Shown one piece after another: positions 24,201 through 39,200 of a stretch of DNA of 64,000 nucleotides (its first letter is position 1; each line of letters starts with the position of its first letter). A program made the position numbers and the translations under genes. The stretch covers positions 22,988,822 through 23,052,821 of the forward strand of contig CAIIXF020000008.1 of the NCBI GenBank assembly GCA_903813345.2. The letters are read 5' to 3'. The DNA comes from Owenia fusiformis. Lineage: Eukaryota > Annelida > Polychaeta > Sabellida > Oweniidae. The notes under the pieces are model-generated. The model saw only the letters and a list, made by a program, of their open reading frames with translations. It ran no database searches and had not been told where the DNA came from.

Positions 24201-27200
24201 GTTGTGAGAAAGTCAAGTGAAACCCCTGTGTACATTACTGTTGATGTACTCAAATCACATCACATTTCATATCATGTCTATCTAACCAAGTATAGGCCAA
24301 TTCAAAGTTAAATATGTGTTTTATGTTATAAAAGGAACAATATGAAATGAACATTGAATTGCTTTATAATATTGTGATATATTTAGAGGTTATGTCACTA
24401 TGACATGAAATATGCCTCCCAATATAGGCCGACCTTGGGAGGCTCTATATTTGGGCAAGAACGAAGGCATATTTCACGTCATAGTGACATAACTGATGTA
24501 TTACATGCCTTTGTTCCCATGGTTACTTTGTATCAATGACGTGACGTCATGATATTATCATGGTTATTAAAGAAATCTAATATCAAAACGAGGTAAGCGG
24601 GCTATATCGGGGTAATCGGGCAATATCGGTGGATATAGCTCGCTAACTTTCCCATTGACTTCCATACAAATGCTTCGCTAGGTATGTAATACATGAATAT
24701 ATGATGTAGATGACAGTGGACCTTTATCGGGTTAAATAGTATGAGTAGTACAATTCAATTAACACTTGATTAAACGATAATTTCTCTTCAGTGTAAAACC
24801 ACTGTCATAGAGCTGGGTGAACTTGTTGACATTGTGAAATGAAAATCAAATATCCTTGTTAACTGATTACAAGAAGGTAATGTTCTGTGAGCATGTAAAT
24901 CAATTGAGGAATTGATGTTTCAGTATGTAATGTGTTACTCACTGGTGGGGGTAGGGAGATGTATCTCACCCAATGGGCTGCAATAATCAAGCCAATGTCT
25001 CTGCATACTATCAAGGCTGTCAGTGGATCTGAAAAAGGAGTTTCAAGACATATCCATAAATGTACAGCTACACCCAGAACAGAGACGTAACAACACAAAA
25101 AATAGCAATTATGATTTATAAAGCAAAATTTTAACATTGAAATGTTTGATACACAAAATGTAGACATTGGGTATATCGAGGTTATGTGACCAATAAATAA
25201 ACATGTTGTAAAGATATAATGTTGAAGGTGTGTTTATTGGTATGGAGTAGAATACCTTCCACTTTTATTGGAATATACGACATATTCATTACTAATGAGG
25301 AGACAGTCTTCAGTCAGATTTGAGAGAGCTGAAAGTTAATTGTCAATCAAGAAGGTGTTCTAAAATCCTTCAGAATATATATCTTGTTTATTTATTGTCT
25401 ACTAGCCAACATGGATGTTTGAGTTATAGTTATGATTATCAAGTTTATCCTGAGAAATATATAATGTCAACTCAAGTTTATAATTTAAGCCCAAAGAATA
25501 TAATTTATCTATGATAGATATGTCATCTCTCCCAAAGGTGTAAGAAATATTATCAATACTTAAGTAAATATTGATTTTGTACATAGTCCCTTCTTGTAAT
25601 ATCAGTGCTTCTTATACATTTAAGAGTAATAAAAAAGTTAAATATGTAACTTACAAGGTATTAAGTCAACCACTGTGAGAGAGATGACTAGAAAGGTCAT
25701 CATTATCTTATCTGCTAGTGGATCCAATACACTTCCAAAGTTTGAATGTTGACTAGGAAACCTTCGAGCTATCTGTCCATCCAGCTGAAATATTTTAGTA
25801 TTTTAAGCAGATTGAAGACCCATTATCCATTTCATCTATTTTATATTCAAAATCAGTTTTTATCAACAAATTGATTTAATATTTAAATATTTCAAATTGA
25901 GCTGCGATGTAAAAGATAAAAAATATCATTTTGACAACATAAAGACCTAAAATGCTTTTTAAATTATGTTAATAGACCTGCTTTAGCAAGGCCGAGTTTC
26001 ATATTATTTTTTGAAAGAAGATACCATATTTAACTTTAAGATTGTCTTGGAGCAAATCTAAATTGAGATTATTGTTGTTCAATATTTACCATATCAGTGA
26101 CACCTGCAGCGATGAAGAGGCCAGTTGCTAAGGGATACTGTTGATCTATGATTAGGTAGGCTAGAACGGGTGCTGCGACAACTCTAGACACAGTCAGCAG
26201 GTTGGGTATTGTCCAGATATTCTCATGCTTAAAAACAAACATTCTTGATGCACAATTTTATGAATTTAGTCAGTGAATTTAGTCAGTGAGGGGAATTTAT
26301 AAAACATAACAAATACTAATTTACTGAAGTACTTCAAGTTAATCTTGAAAATATCATGTCAGCAAAAGTGATATAATATTTGAAATCTTCATGTAAAATT
26401 ACATCTAAAAATGTGGTTTCAAAAATTGTTTGTCAACTTTGAAAATTAAATTTTCTTTGAAATTTGACTTCTTGGTAGGGGAGATTCCCAATAAGGATGC
26501 AAGAACAATTCAACAAAACCACAATTATCTGTAGATAAATAAACGAGGCATGTGCACCTAATATGACGGGAAGATCCTCCATGATTTTTCTTGTTTTAAA
26601 AAAGGGAGGATCTTTGAAATCACCTTAAAATTGATCTTTGACTAAAATACTGTATCTTATCGAACACATATAATTAAAATCTGAACACAAATAATTCACT
26701 TCTGGAGTTGCATAATTTGGGCATACAAATAAGGCCTGCATTAATAATTAGATGGATTCGACAACCAAAGAAGGTGCTTTTTAAAACAGACAGATACTTA
26801 AACTACAGGAGGTTTTTTGCTGGTGACTGGCAATTTTGATGGAAAATTAAGCTAAATTGCATGTTTTCACATTAGCATAAAATAGACTATATCAACAACC
26901 TATGCGCTAGGTTACATGAATATGGGATTTGTGAAGCCAATGACAAAATATTCCAATTGCACCCTACCAGGCTCCCCTAGTGACCACTAGAATATTTGGT
27001 TAGATGACTGGTACAGATTATGTGACAATTACTGGACAGCACCCCGAGATATCTCGGGGTCGGTCACATACTGTATGGAGGGGTTGAATTATGATATGGC
27101 ATATATATGGTATAAGGTATGGCTTTCCACCAAAAACACCCAAAAAGGGAGATATGTCCTTCTAATAGACCCTCTCTATTTCCTTCTTTCTATACCCCTT

Positions 27201-30200
27201 TGCATATCATTATCAGAAAGCCCTTGCATTTTTACTTTCACAAGGGACAAAAACAGCTCCTTGTACAACATTGTTAACAAATTATTCTTCATTTAATTTC
27301 ATCTTTCAATCAAAATATTCCCCTACCTCTCCCTGCTCTCTCTTTCCTGACCCACTTTTCAGTATCATTCATCAGGTTTTACCATGTTAAACATAAACTA
27401 CCCTATTTCAATGGTACATTTTCTCTTAATATGATATATACTTGACTTACAGCACTATTATAATTATTTTGCTCTTTGATCAATAGATGTTACACAGTTG
27501 ATATGTCTTCAGAAGAGCTTAGACTAAGATTGGATTACATCTTTATCAGATGAGAACAAGAACTTCCTGGTATTACTTTGATACCAACCATCTCTTAATT
27601 TCAAAGTTCCCTGATCATGATGTCTAAAATTTGATATCACAAACCTGGATCTGAAGTCTATATATTTCTCAGTATATTATTTATACCGGTAATTTTGGAC
27701 TTCAAAATCAGTATATTTTTAAGCAGATTTTAGTACTTAAAAATTCCTTAAAAAGTCAGTATATTCTTCAGTTCATAAATATTCTGAATTTTATATTAAA
27801 AAGTAAGTATATTTTCAGTACATTTATCACTGATCTCCACAGGATTTTTTCTCAAGTGGGTGCACAATTCTCATATTTACACTTCAGACCAAAATTGGTC
27901 AAGTTATGCCCATTTTCATGATAACTTTCAAGTGGGTGCTAATGGATTTCCAGGTGGGTGCTAGCCTATTTACAAAATCTCAGGTATTGCTGCGCCTACT
28001 TGCTTTAATGCTGGGGAGATCACTGTTTATAATATACTGAATTTTATACTTAATGAAAGGACCCACAGTCCTGTGCTCACACAGTTTGGAACCTTCAGAG
28101 GTTCTGACTTTCAAACCAAAATATTGATTTGGATTTGTAGTCTCGAACTTTGAGAAACTTAGATAGCGCAGTTGTGTGACCTAGTTTGATGACCTTTGAC
28201 CTTGAAAATTTTACTTAGTCAGAGCTCAGTAAGGTCTTTTGTGATTAAGCTGACCAAAATTTACATCCAAAAATCAATTTGAAAATCAACTTTTTTTACC
28301 TTTCGAATGTCACTGAAGGTCAAGTAAAGGTGAAATCCTAAAACTAATGTCAGATTTGAACTCCTTGCAACTTGTAGATGATTTTCAAAAAAAAATTGGT
28401 CAAATTGAAGCAAGTTGAAAAATAACTTATTTTTACTGTTTTTTGACGTCATATATCTCAAAAATGGTAAAAATTTGAAGCTGAAATATATTGAGCAATA
28501 TGTAGGGAATGCTTAAATCTAGTAGTAATGTAATTCATTGCAAGAAATGATCAAGTATAAGGCAAACTTTGAGAAACTTGTCAATCACAAAACCTGCCAT
28601 TGACTTTTTACAAGAGAGAGTTTCCTGAAAATGAGCTTTTTGTCAAATTTTATAGAGTAAACACCAAAAACTGTAATTCCAAGAGCTTTGAAATCTTCAG
28701 AGGACATAAGTTGCATATAAAGCAACTACTACAAGTTATTTGAAAGTACTTCTTCAACAAAGTGTCTAGTATTTACAGAAAATTTGACTTTTTGACGTCA
28801 AAATCAGCAATTTCTTGGAAACCGGGCAAACTTGGGAAATGGCGATGATAGATCAAATAGGCATTATGGATATGCATAAAATGAATGTGGTTATGACTCA
28901 ATCCGAATAGCAGTTTTAATTTGTGCGGCCAATGTTGACGGACGGACGGACGGACCAACGGATGGACCAACGGATGCCTGGTCGATCCCATAGGCTCACT
29001 GTGTGAGCCAATAAAGGACCCACAGTCCTGTGCTAACACTACCACAGTGTAGAACCTTCAGAAGATTTTCAATCAAAGTTATTGATTTTGATTTGTAGTC
29101 TCGAACTTTGAGAAACTTAGATAATAGCACAGTTTGTGACCTAGTTTGAGGACCTTTGACCTTGAACATTTTACTTATTCAGAGCTCAGTAGGTCTTTTG
29201 TGATTAAGGTGACCAAAATTTACATCCAAATGATCAATTTGAAAAATCAACTTTTTTGACCTTTCAAAGGTCACTGAAGGTCAAATCTCAAAACTAAGGT
29301 CAGATTTGAAATCCTGGCAACTTTTGTAGACGATTTTCCCAAAAATATTTGGTCAAATTAAAGCAAGTTGAAAAATAACAATTAATTTGACGTCAAAATC
29401 AGCAATTTCTCGGAAACTGGGTGAACTTGAGAAATGGCGATGATAGGTCAAACAGGCATTATGGATATGCATAAAATGAATGTGCATATGACTCAATACG
29501 AATAGCAGTTTTAATTTGTGCAGCCAATGATGATTGACTTCATACATGAGAAAGTTCCCTGAAAATGAGTCCTACTTTTTGTCAAAGGACAGGTGGCGGT
29601 AAACCCCTCTTTTAGCCCCCCTACAAAACAAGTATATATTGACATGGAATTGAAGAGGAAATATGACTTATTACTTAATATGTGATTTCTGAGAATTTAG
29701 ACATTTGACCTTGACATTAGGGTGGTTTAAAGGTCAATTTTGAAAGATGCTATTTTTGTCAAAATTTTGCCGTTTTCTAATAAAAGAAATGAAAGCAATT
29801 GGCTTAATTTTGATTTTGACTGATAATAAGACATGTGAATGGAAATAAAAATATTTTTAATAAATTCTCACAAGCAATTATATGAAAATCTTGAGAATAA
29901 ATCCCCTTATGGGCATTTTTGGGGGACTAAATTTTCTTGTTTCAAAAATGAATGTTATTGTTGCCTTTTGAGATTCGAGCAGTATCCTAATAGAAGCATG
30001 TTTTAAGAATTGGGATGTGATTATTATTTTAAATGCCCATGACATGGACATTTATAATGTATTACATTGGAATTTGAAATTAAATGTCTGTATGGAGACT
30101 TAGTTTTAAAGTTATTTGCCAATTTGCAGTTCCCATATTTGAATTTCAATATATCATAAAATATAAGGCAGCATCATTTATAAATGGCATGACACTCAAA

Positions 30201-33200
30201 AGATTGCCTAAAATAATTTCTACTTATTCCCTATTTAGAAAAACACTTAGGCCATTCAACAATTTTTTATAATTAATGTCACTAATTTCTATGTTTTCAG
30301 AAAGAAAAAAAATGTTCCCATGTACTATGTACTTGTAATGCATATAAATGACAGAGGGAATTGTGATCATGAATTATATTGTATTGAAATGAGTTCCAAG
30401 ATTGACTAAAAACTACATGTTTATAAGCTTTAGTATTGTCTTCATTCACAAGGTCATCTGAATCAAGAGGTGTTACTTGCTTTTCCACTAAGTGTTGTTT
30501 TTTTTTGTTTTTTTATTAAAATATTTATTCACAAAAATAAAACAAACATATTTACAAAACATATCAAGTATTTAGTTTTGAAATAATATTATCAATTGCA
30601 TGGTTAAAAATACCTGTTGACATATGATCCAATAATCTTTTATAAAATATGATACTTGATTTAACTTTTAACTGTAAATTACAATTTAAAAGTGATTGTT
30701 CATCTTCAGAGTTTTTTGACCATTCCGAATGGATTGTTTTTGCAGTAATTGCTATGATTAAATTTTTTATTACAGATACATTATTATTTTCACTAAATCC
30801 TAAAACAATATGTTTCCATTTTATGTTCAAATTTAAACTGGTTCCTATAGTATTCCATATGTCGACAGATTTCTTGCACTCATACAGCATATGTTCCATG
30901 GTGTGATTTTTATTACAGTGTACACATTTTGAAATAACTTGTCTGTTCCATTTATTAACAATATAACCACAAGGAAGACAATTATTTACAATTTTAAAAT
31001 TCAGTTCTGCTAAATATTTACATGGCATTTTCAAAATCTTCTGATTATATACATCTTTATAAAATTCACAATCACTAGGTGTTTTAAATTGCCTACTCCA
31101 AAAAGCTTCAGTATAATTTCGTTTTCTTATTTTGTTAATTAAAATATTATAAAACAACTTTGACTTTTTGTTAATTATATAATGGTACTTATTGTTAGCA
31201 AGGAAGTTATATTTATATTGTATATTTGTAAAGTTTGCATACAGTGTATCAACAGTATTTGTTATACTTCTCATTATATTTCGAATGACTGAATATTCAT
31301 AAAACCAATTTTTTTTGTCTTTAAGACGGTTAAATACATAGTGTTCTGATAAAATATTTCCATTTTCATCAAAGAAATCTTTCACATATATGAAGCCTAC
31401 TTTTACCCAGTTTTTAAAAAGAATGACCTTATCTTTCCATTTAAAGTTAAAGTTAAGCCAAAGCACTTCATTAAAAATGCTGTTATTATTAATTTTCTTT
31501 TTATCTTTGCACATGTTAAAATCTATAAAAATGTTCCTGTAAAACAAAGATTCTTTAAAGATATTATCAGTAGTGTTTGTTTTCAAAAAATCTTTAACTT
31601 GAAACCCCATTTGATTTATATAATATGTAGGAATGCTTTTCCATGCACTTGTGCTATTTATCAATCTGTGTACCCAGGCACATCTTAGACTGGCAATTTT
31701 AGTGTCTATATCAACTAAATTAAGACCCCCATCTATAGTTTTTCCAATTATAACATCTCTTTTTACACATTCCCTTTTCCATAAAAATGCAAAGATCATT
31801 TTTCTTAATTCTTTTTTCACCCATTCTGGAACATCTAGAATTGTAAAATTAAAGATAAATTTGGAAATGGCTAGTGAATTTATAATGTGAACTTTTCCAA
31901 ATAAACTCAATTTTCTTTTTTTCCAGGATTCAAAAAGTTTTTCCATGTCTTTTATTTTTGGTTTCCAGTTTAATTCTTCACAAAGCTTCTCGTTATGACC
32001 TATGTATACTCCTAAACATTTTATAGGGTCGTTTGTAAATTGTATTCCGTGTATTTTACTGTTTTCCTGTTTTTTAAGATTTCCTAACAAAATTCCCGTA
32101 GTTTTCCCCAAATGTAATTTTAAACCTGAAACCTTTGAAAATTGTTTAATTGTTTCCAATGCATGAGAAATAGAGTTTTCATCTTTCATAATAAGTGTCG
32201 TATCATCTGCATGCTGAATTATTTTCAGAACATTTCCATTTATATCAATACCACTTATATTTTCATTTTGTAAGATTGCTTTAGATAAAAATTCGACACA
32301 GAGATTGAATATCAAAGCCGATGCTGGGCAACCTTGCCGTATGCCTTTTTGTAGTTTAATTTCTCTTGAAAGATGTCCATTGTTTTTTATTACCAGTTTT
32401 GGGTCATTGTAAAAAGTCTTGATCATTTTTATGAATTTTGGACCAAAATTTAGTCTTTTCAAAATTCATCATAAAATCCCAATTCAAACTATCAAATGCT
32501 TTTTTGAAGTCAATACACAATAATAAACCATTTACTTTATTATAATTTGTGTAATCGAGAATATCTATTAAAAGTCTTGCATTTGTACCAATAAAACGAC
32601 CATTAATATATGCTGACTGATCTACATTGACTAATTTTTTAATAACTTTTTGAATCCTGTTTGCAATTACATATGCCAAAATTTTATAGTCATAATTAGC
32701 TAGACTTATAGGACGATAATTTTCAAAAAGTTCTCTTTCCCCTTTTTTAAATAATAATGACAAAATAGATTGTTTCATAGATTCTGATAACTCACCATAT
32801 TCAAAACTTTCAATTGCTACATCAATAAAAATATCTTTGATTTGTTCCCAAAAAGTTTTATAAAATTCAGGTGTAATACCATCGTTACCAGGGCTTTTGT
32901 TATTCTTAAGATTATGTACGGCTGCATATAATTCTTCTTCAGTAACATCATTTTCACATTCTTGTTTTTCATTGTTATTAAGTACATGTTCTATATTTAC
33001 ATTATCTAAAAAATCAGTTATAAGTTCCTTTTCAAGTAAATCACTGGAATACAAATTTTCATAAAATTTAGCAGATTCTTCTAAGATATCTTTATCAGTA
33101 TATGCAAACCCAGAGCTTGTTTTTATTTTTCTGATTACATTGTGTTTCTGCCTTGTCTTTTCAAGAGAAAAAAAATATTTAGTACTTTTTTCACCTTCTT

Positions 33201-36200
33201 CCATGTATTTTGCTTTTGACCTTACAAAGTATCCATTGATTTTATCATCATATAACTTATTAAGTTTTGATTCATTTTCTAATTTGAGTATGTCAAGGCT
33301 TTTTCTGACTTCAGCATTTGAGCATTTTTCTATAGCATTAGATAATTCATCAATTTCCTTTTGAACATGTGACATCACATTTTGTTTTAATCTTGATTTG
33401 GTTATTGCATACCCTATGGATGTCCTTTTGATTTTGCTTTTTAAGATTTCCCAAAATATTCGTTTTGACTTTACATATGAATATTGATTTTTAACCCACT
33501 GTATACACTCATTTATTTTGTTACAATATGTATTAACACTAAGTGTTGTTGCATTTTCACTATATATATCAAATAATATATAAAACCCTTTAAATAAATA
33601 AAGGTTTTGTAGTTTTTAATATAAGGCCCTTCATCAGAATGCCAACATATAATTAATTTTGAATGGCCTAATCTGCACATGCAGTTATGTAGTGTACATG
33701 TATGCCCAGGTTAGCAGCCATATTGAAAACATAAACCAGTCAGCCTTATTTTCATCACAAAAGTTAAGTTTTAGTGGTGAGCCCACACTCCCACAACAAT
33801 GATATTTGCAGAGAAGCTACTTTACAGTCTCTGCATTATACAGTTTCAATATCTTTTTTGTGGGAGAATGGGCTGATGGTTAAATTTTTAACGAAAGGAA
33901 ATGAGCACCATGCTAAAACTTGATGATAAAGTGAACAAAAAATGACAATGCAGTGTTCGCGTTGACGCCGTTTTTTCTCGTTTTTACGGAAATTTCAAGA
34001 GGTCGGACGGAAAAATCAGAAACAACTTACGTCCCTGGGACGCAAAGATTCTACACCACCATCAGGTAACTTTTACTGCAGCGTAGAAGTGATAAAACAT
34101 GATTGTCCGAAGAATTTTCAAATCGTCTACTTCCTTGATCTCGATAATGTTTATGTCGGCAAATCTGATTGGCTACCGAAGTGTCTCAGTATATTCGCGG
34201 GGTTTCTAGTCTGAAACGCAGCATTTGATTGGCTATGGTGCCCTCCGAGTCATTCCGGAGTATACCAAAGCTGGATAATCTGTTGTACGCAAAAATTAGT
34301 TTCAAAATTTAGAATTGGGATTTGTTTTTCACGATAATCTTAATTACTTCCACTAGGAACCGTTAGATATCGATCTAATGTTATACATCAATATAATTAG
34401 ACTCCAGATGAAAATCTGGAGTCTATTGCTTTTGCCAGTTTTCTTTATTATTAGACTCCAGATGAAAATCTGGAGTCTATTGCTTTTGCCAGTTTTCTTA
34501 TTATTATTATTCATTCTTTCTTTCTTTCTTTCTTTCTTTCCGAACACTTTTTCTCAGCAACTAGAAGAAGTTACTTTAACCTACTTACATGGCTAACATA
34601 GCCCATCAACCTAGTTTCTGGGAAATTAGGTCAAATTTTTATCTAGGTCAAAGGTCAAGAACTAGGTCAAATTTAGGTCAAATCAACATTCTGTCAATTA
34701 TCTTCGTTGTTAATTGTGATAACTCCTTCATCTTTTTTTCAACATGTAGCTTAGAAAAAAACAAATCGAGAGTGTGCCATCCGTTTTTTAATTACTCTTA
34801 GCGATTTTGAGATATGGCGTCCGGAAAGTAGGTCAAACTAAAAAAGTTCTCCAAATTTAGCATATGAGCTATGAAATAAGGGTAGAATTTTCTCAGGAAT
34901 CCGAATCTGCAAACCAAATTTCGATCCGACTTCCCGTTTGGAAGTTATGGCGATTTGAAAGCTCAAAAATTGCTAAATTTGGTGCCCCATGTTAAGTCAA
35001 TGGGAAAAAAGACTTTTTTAATTGTAAAATATGAGATATAGACAGAGTGCAGCTTAACATAATGAATTCCTATAAAAGAAGGGTACCCAAAAGCTACCTA
35101 GCTTCAAAATTTGGACACCAAAATCCCAAGGTCAAAATCTAGGTCAAATTGATAGTTTTTCCTAATTTTTACGATTCTGACACTACACTTAAATGATTTG
35201 CTTCTAAATTTTGTATACAGGTAGCAAAGAGTGTGCTAATAATGTTAGCCTTTTGCCGTCAGGAAGTATTTTGACCCACTTTTGAGATATGGTGTCCGAA
35301 AAGTAGGTCAAAATAAAAAATTCTCCAAATTTAACATATGAGCTATGAAATAAGGGTAGAATTTTCTCAGGAATCCGAATTTGCAAACCAAATTTTGATT
35401 CGACTTTCAGGTCGGAAGTTATGGCATTTTGAAAGCTCAAAAATTGCTAAATTTGGTGCCCCATGTTATATCAATAGGGAAAAATATCTTTTTGAAGTGT
35501 AAAATACCAGGTATAGACTGAGTACAGCTCAACATAATGAAAGTCTATAAAAGAAGGGGACCTCAAACGGCTACCTAGCTTCAAAATGTGGACACCAAAA
35601 TGCCAAGGTTAAAATCTAGGTCAAATTCATAGCTTTTCCTTAATTTTGCGATTCTGACATTACACTTTAATAATTTGCTTCAAAATTTTGTATACAGGTA
35701 ACAAAGAGTGTGCTAATAGTGTTAGCTTTTTGCTGTCAGAAAGTATTTTGACCCACTTTTGAGATATGGTGTCCGAAAAGTAGGTCAAAATAAAAAGTTC
35801 TCCAAATTTAACTTATGAGTTATAAATTAAGGGTAGAATTTTCTAAGGAATCCAAATCTGCAAATCAACTTTCAATCCGACTCCCAGTTTAGATTCTATG
35901 CCATTTTAAAATTCACATTTGTTTAAAATTCACATTTGCCAGTATCCACAATGCAGATCCATCAAATATACTTTCAACAATTCCTACTTACCTACCTACC
36001 TACATACCTACTTGGCTACCTACTTAGCTACCTACTTCTCAGCTACCTACTCAGCTACTTACTCAGCTACCTACTCAGCTACTTACTCAGCTACCTACTC
36101 AGCTACCTACTCAGCTACTTACTCAATTACTTAATCATCTACGTACTCAGCTTCCTACTCAGCTCTTTACTCAAGTAAATCAATCTGGAGTCTTAAATTG

Positions 36201-39200
36201 AACTTTGTTCAATTTACCAATCTAGTTATTCTTCCTCTTCCTCCTTACAAGATTTCTCACCAACTAGAAGAGCTTACTTTAAGCTGCTTACATGATTAAC
36301 TAGGGAATGTATCTGGGATGATGGGAAATTAGGTCAAATTTTTATCTAGGTCAAAGGTCAAGAACTAGGTCAAATCTTGCATTTTCAACATTCTTTCAAT
36401 TATCTTCGTCGTTATTTATTGAAACAACTTTGTCTTTTTTTCATCATGTAGCTTAGAAACAGCTCTTTCAAAGATATGCCATCAGATTTTTAATTACTCG
36501 TACCGATTTTGAGATATGGCGTCCGGAAAGTAGGTCAGAACAAAAAGTTCTCCAAATTCAACATGTGAGCTATGAAATAAGTGTAGAATGATCTCAGGAA
36601 CCTGAATCTGCAAACAAAATTTCGATCCGACATCTAGTACGGAAGTTATGGCGTTTTGAAAGCTCAAAAATCGCTAAATTTGGTGCCCATGTTAAGTCAA
36701 TGGGAAAAAAGATTTTTTTGAAGTGAAAAATACGAAATATAGACTGAGTTCAGCTAAATATAATGGAAGCTTTTGAAAGAAGGGGACCTCAAAAGGCATC
36801 TAGCTTAAAAATTTGGACACAAAAATGCCTAGGTCAAAATCTAGGTCAAATTCAAAGTTTTCCTTATTTTTGCGATTCTGACACTACACTTGAATTATAT
36901 TCTTCGAAATTGTGTATACATGTAGCCAAGAGTGTGCTAATAGTGTTAGCCTTTTGCCGTCAGGAAGTATTTTGACCCACTTTTGAGATATGGTGTCCCA
37001 AAAGTAGGTCAAAATAAAAAATTCTTCAAATTTAACTTATGAGTTATGAATTAGGGGTAGAATTTTATCAGGAATCCGAATCTGCAAACCATATTTCGAT
37101 CCGACTTCCGGTTCGGAAGTTATGGCGTGTCCAAAAAGTAGGTCAAAATAAAAAAATCTAAATTTAACGTATGAGTTATGAATTAGGGGTAGAATTTTGT
37201 CAGGAATCCGAATCTGCAAACCAAATTTCGATTTGACTACTTGTTCTGAAGTAATGGCGTTTTGAGATCTCAAAAATCGCTAAATTTGGTGCCCCATGTT
37301 AAATCAATGGGACCGAATAATTTTTTGAAGTGTAAAAATACGAGATAAAGAATGAGTACAGCTAAACATAATGAAAGCCCATAGAAGAAGGGGACCTCAA
37401 AAGCTACACTTTCCTTCAAAGTTTGGACACCAAAATACCTAGTTCAAAAGATATATGAGATATGGTGTCCGAAATGTAGGTCAAAATAAAAAATCTCCAA
37501 TTTTAAAGTATGAGTTATGAATTAGGGGTAGAATTTCCTCAGGAATCCGGATCTGAAATTAAAATTGCAATCCGACCCCCGGTTTAGATTCTACGCCATT
37601 TTGAAGTTTGAAATTCGCACTTGCCAGTATTCACGATGCAGATTGATCAAATATACTTTCAAAAATTCCTGCATACCCTACTTTACCTCTCTACCTACTC
37701 AGCTACTTATTTGACTACTTACTCAATTACTTAATTAGTTATTACTTACTTAGCAACTTACTCAGCTACTAACTCAGGTACTTACTCAGCTACCTACTCA
37801 GCTTTTTACTCAGTTACTTACTCAGCTACTTACTCAACTACTACTAAGGTACTTACTCAGCTAATTACTCAGTTACTTACTCAGCTCTTTACTGATCTAT
37901 CTAGGTAAAATAAATCTGGAGTCTTAAATTGAACTTGTTCAATTTCACAAATCTAGTTATTTAATGATAGCTCGTTTTTCATCTAAAAGTCGTCAGAGTA
38001 AGGAGAAATGTTAGAAGAAACAAAAAGTTCACGACCTTGACACGACCTTGAAGATCGCTGGTTGGTAAAATGTGAAAACAACTCTTAATTTGAATATTTC
38101 TTTCATTCATTTCGGAGAATTTTGATATAACATTAGTAAAGAATTGTGTGAAAAGGACCAAATGATAGATATTTATCGGGAGAATGCATAGAATTACAAT
38201 ATATGTCATTTTTATCCAGTTTTAGCGGAAGCACTCTATTATCGCCCACTTTACTTTCACTTTATAACAAAATATGAGGGACGCAAAAAAAATTAGACGG
38301 GACTCACATTTTTCAAATGTGTTGCGTCCCTGGGACTCAGAAATTTAAATGGCTAGCGTGAACACTGCAATGTTTTCCAGATTTGCATTGTTAAACTTCA
38401 TACATAGCTAGACTAGAGGGGGGTAGGTACGAAAAATTTCCAATGAACATGCGTGACACATACGGGATTCGCGTGACAAATACGAACAAATTGCGTTCGG
38501 TTTTTCCCGGCGTTCGTATTTTTACCGTATCGTAAACATATTTCGAAAAAATTTCTGCAGAAATATTTTTGCTTGACAATTACCAGGTAAAATGCATATT
38601 TTGCGTGACATTTTCTGTCACGCAAAAAAAACTGGCGTGACTTCAAATTCTTCAGCAAATGCGTGACAAATACGCAAATTGCGGGACAGTTGACAGGCCT
38701 GTATGTGTAGCGCGGCCAATTTTGGCTTTGAGCATAAAACATGGAAATTGGTCAATCTGAGAGGAAAAAAACATGGAAAATCGTGTTTGAAAGTACCCCT
38801 TTTCAGTCAAAATTCAGTCTTTCTTAAAAAAATTGTATCAAATTCGTTAAATCTGCAGTTGCTAAGGCCTGGAACAAATCACTACAAAAATCATTTTTTA
38901 GTCAATTATAAGTCTCAGAGGAATTAAACATGGAAACCTCCAATTTTGAGAGGAAATTGACATGGAAGAAATGCTCAAAAATGGGGTCTTTGGGGCGGCA
39001 CATAGGTATTAAGAAGTATATTGGAGTTGTTTTTTTTTGTTTTTTTTTAACATATTATTTATTTCCTTCATAATCAAAAAATACACAAAATATCTACTAC
39101 CAATCGCCATAGGCATTCTAGGTAGTTTAAATTACAATAGAGGATTAATTACAGTAATCATAGATGGTTTATTGGTAATGTGAGAGGTTGGGAGGGTGGG

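Larger units (their letters stand above)
34399..37956. mobile_element. Tandem pair of Helitron-like (HINE/pearl-type) elements
   Basis: Two units, about 34399-36225 and 36226-37956, share the same order of parts. The left end has a hairpin AGACTCCAGAT-GAAA-ATCTGGAGTCT, itself duplicated at 34399 and 34453. Then come core repeats of about 475 bases: a GAGATATGG(C/T)GTCC mark recurs at 34809, 35284, 35761 and again at 36511, 36985. Next is a (CTACCTACTCAG) microsatellite. Each 3' end has ATCTGGAGTCT, a hairpin AAATTGAAC..GTTCAATTT and CTAG 6-7 bases later. Subterminal inverted repeats, internal core repeats with a microsatellite and a 3' hairpin are hallmarks of non-autonomous Helentron/HINE elements. 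No protein is encoded. Lies in CRLS1 intron 1. Confidence 0.65.

Noticed and set aside
35919-36178. Tyr/Ser/Thr-rich and Leu-rich ORFs
   Set aside because: They are translations of the CTACCTACTCAG microsatellite in two frames.
38391-38742. ORFs of 62 and 109 codons on the minus strand
   Set aside because: They fall in the family B repeat; a related frame is found in the copy at 58388-58726, which is repeat sequence rather than a gene.
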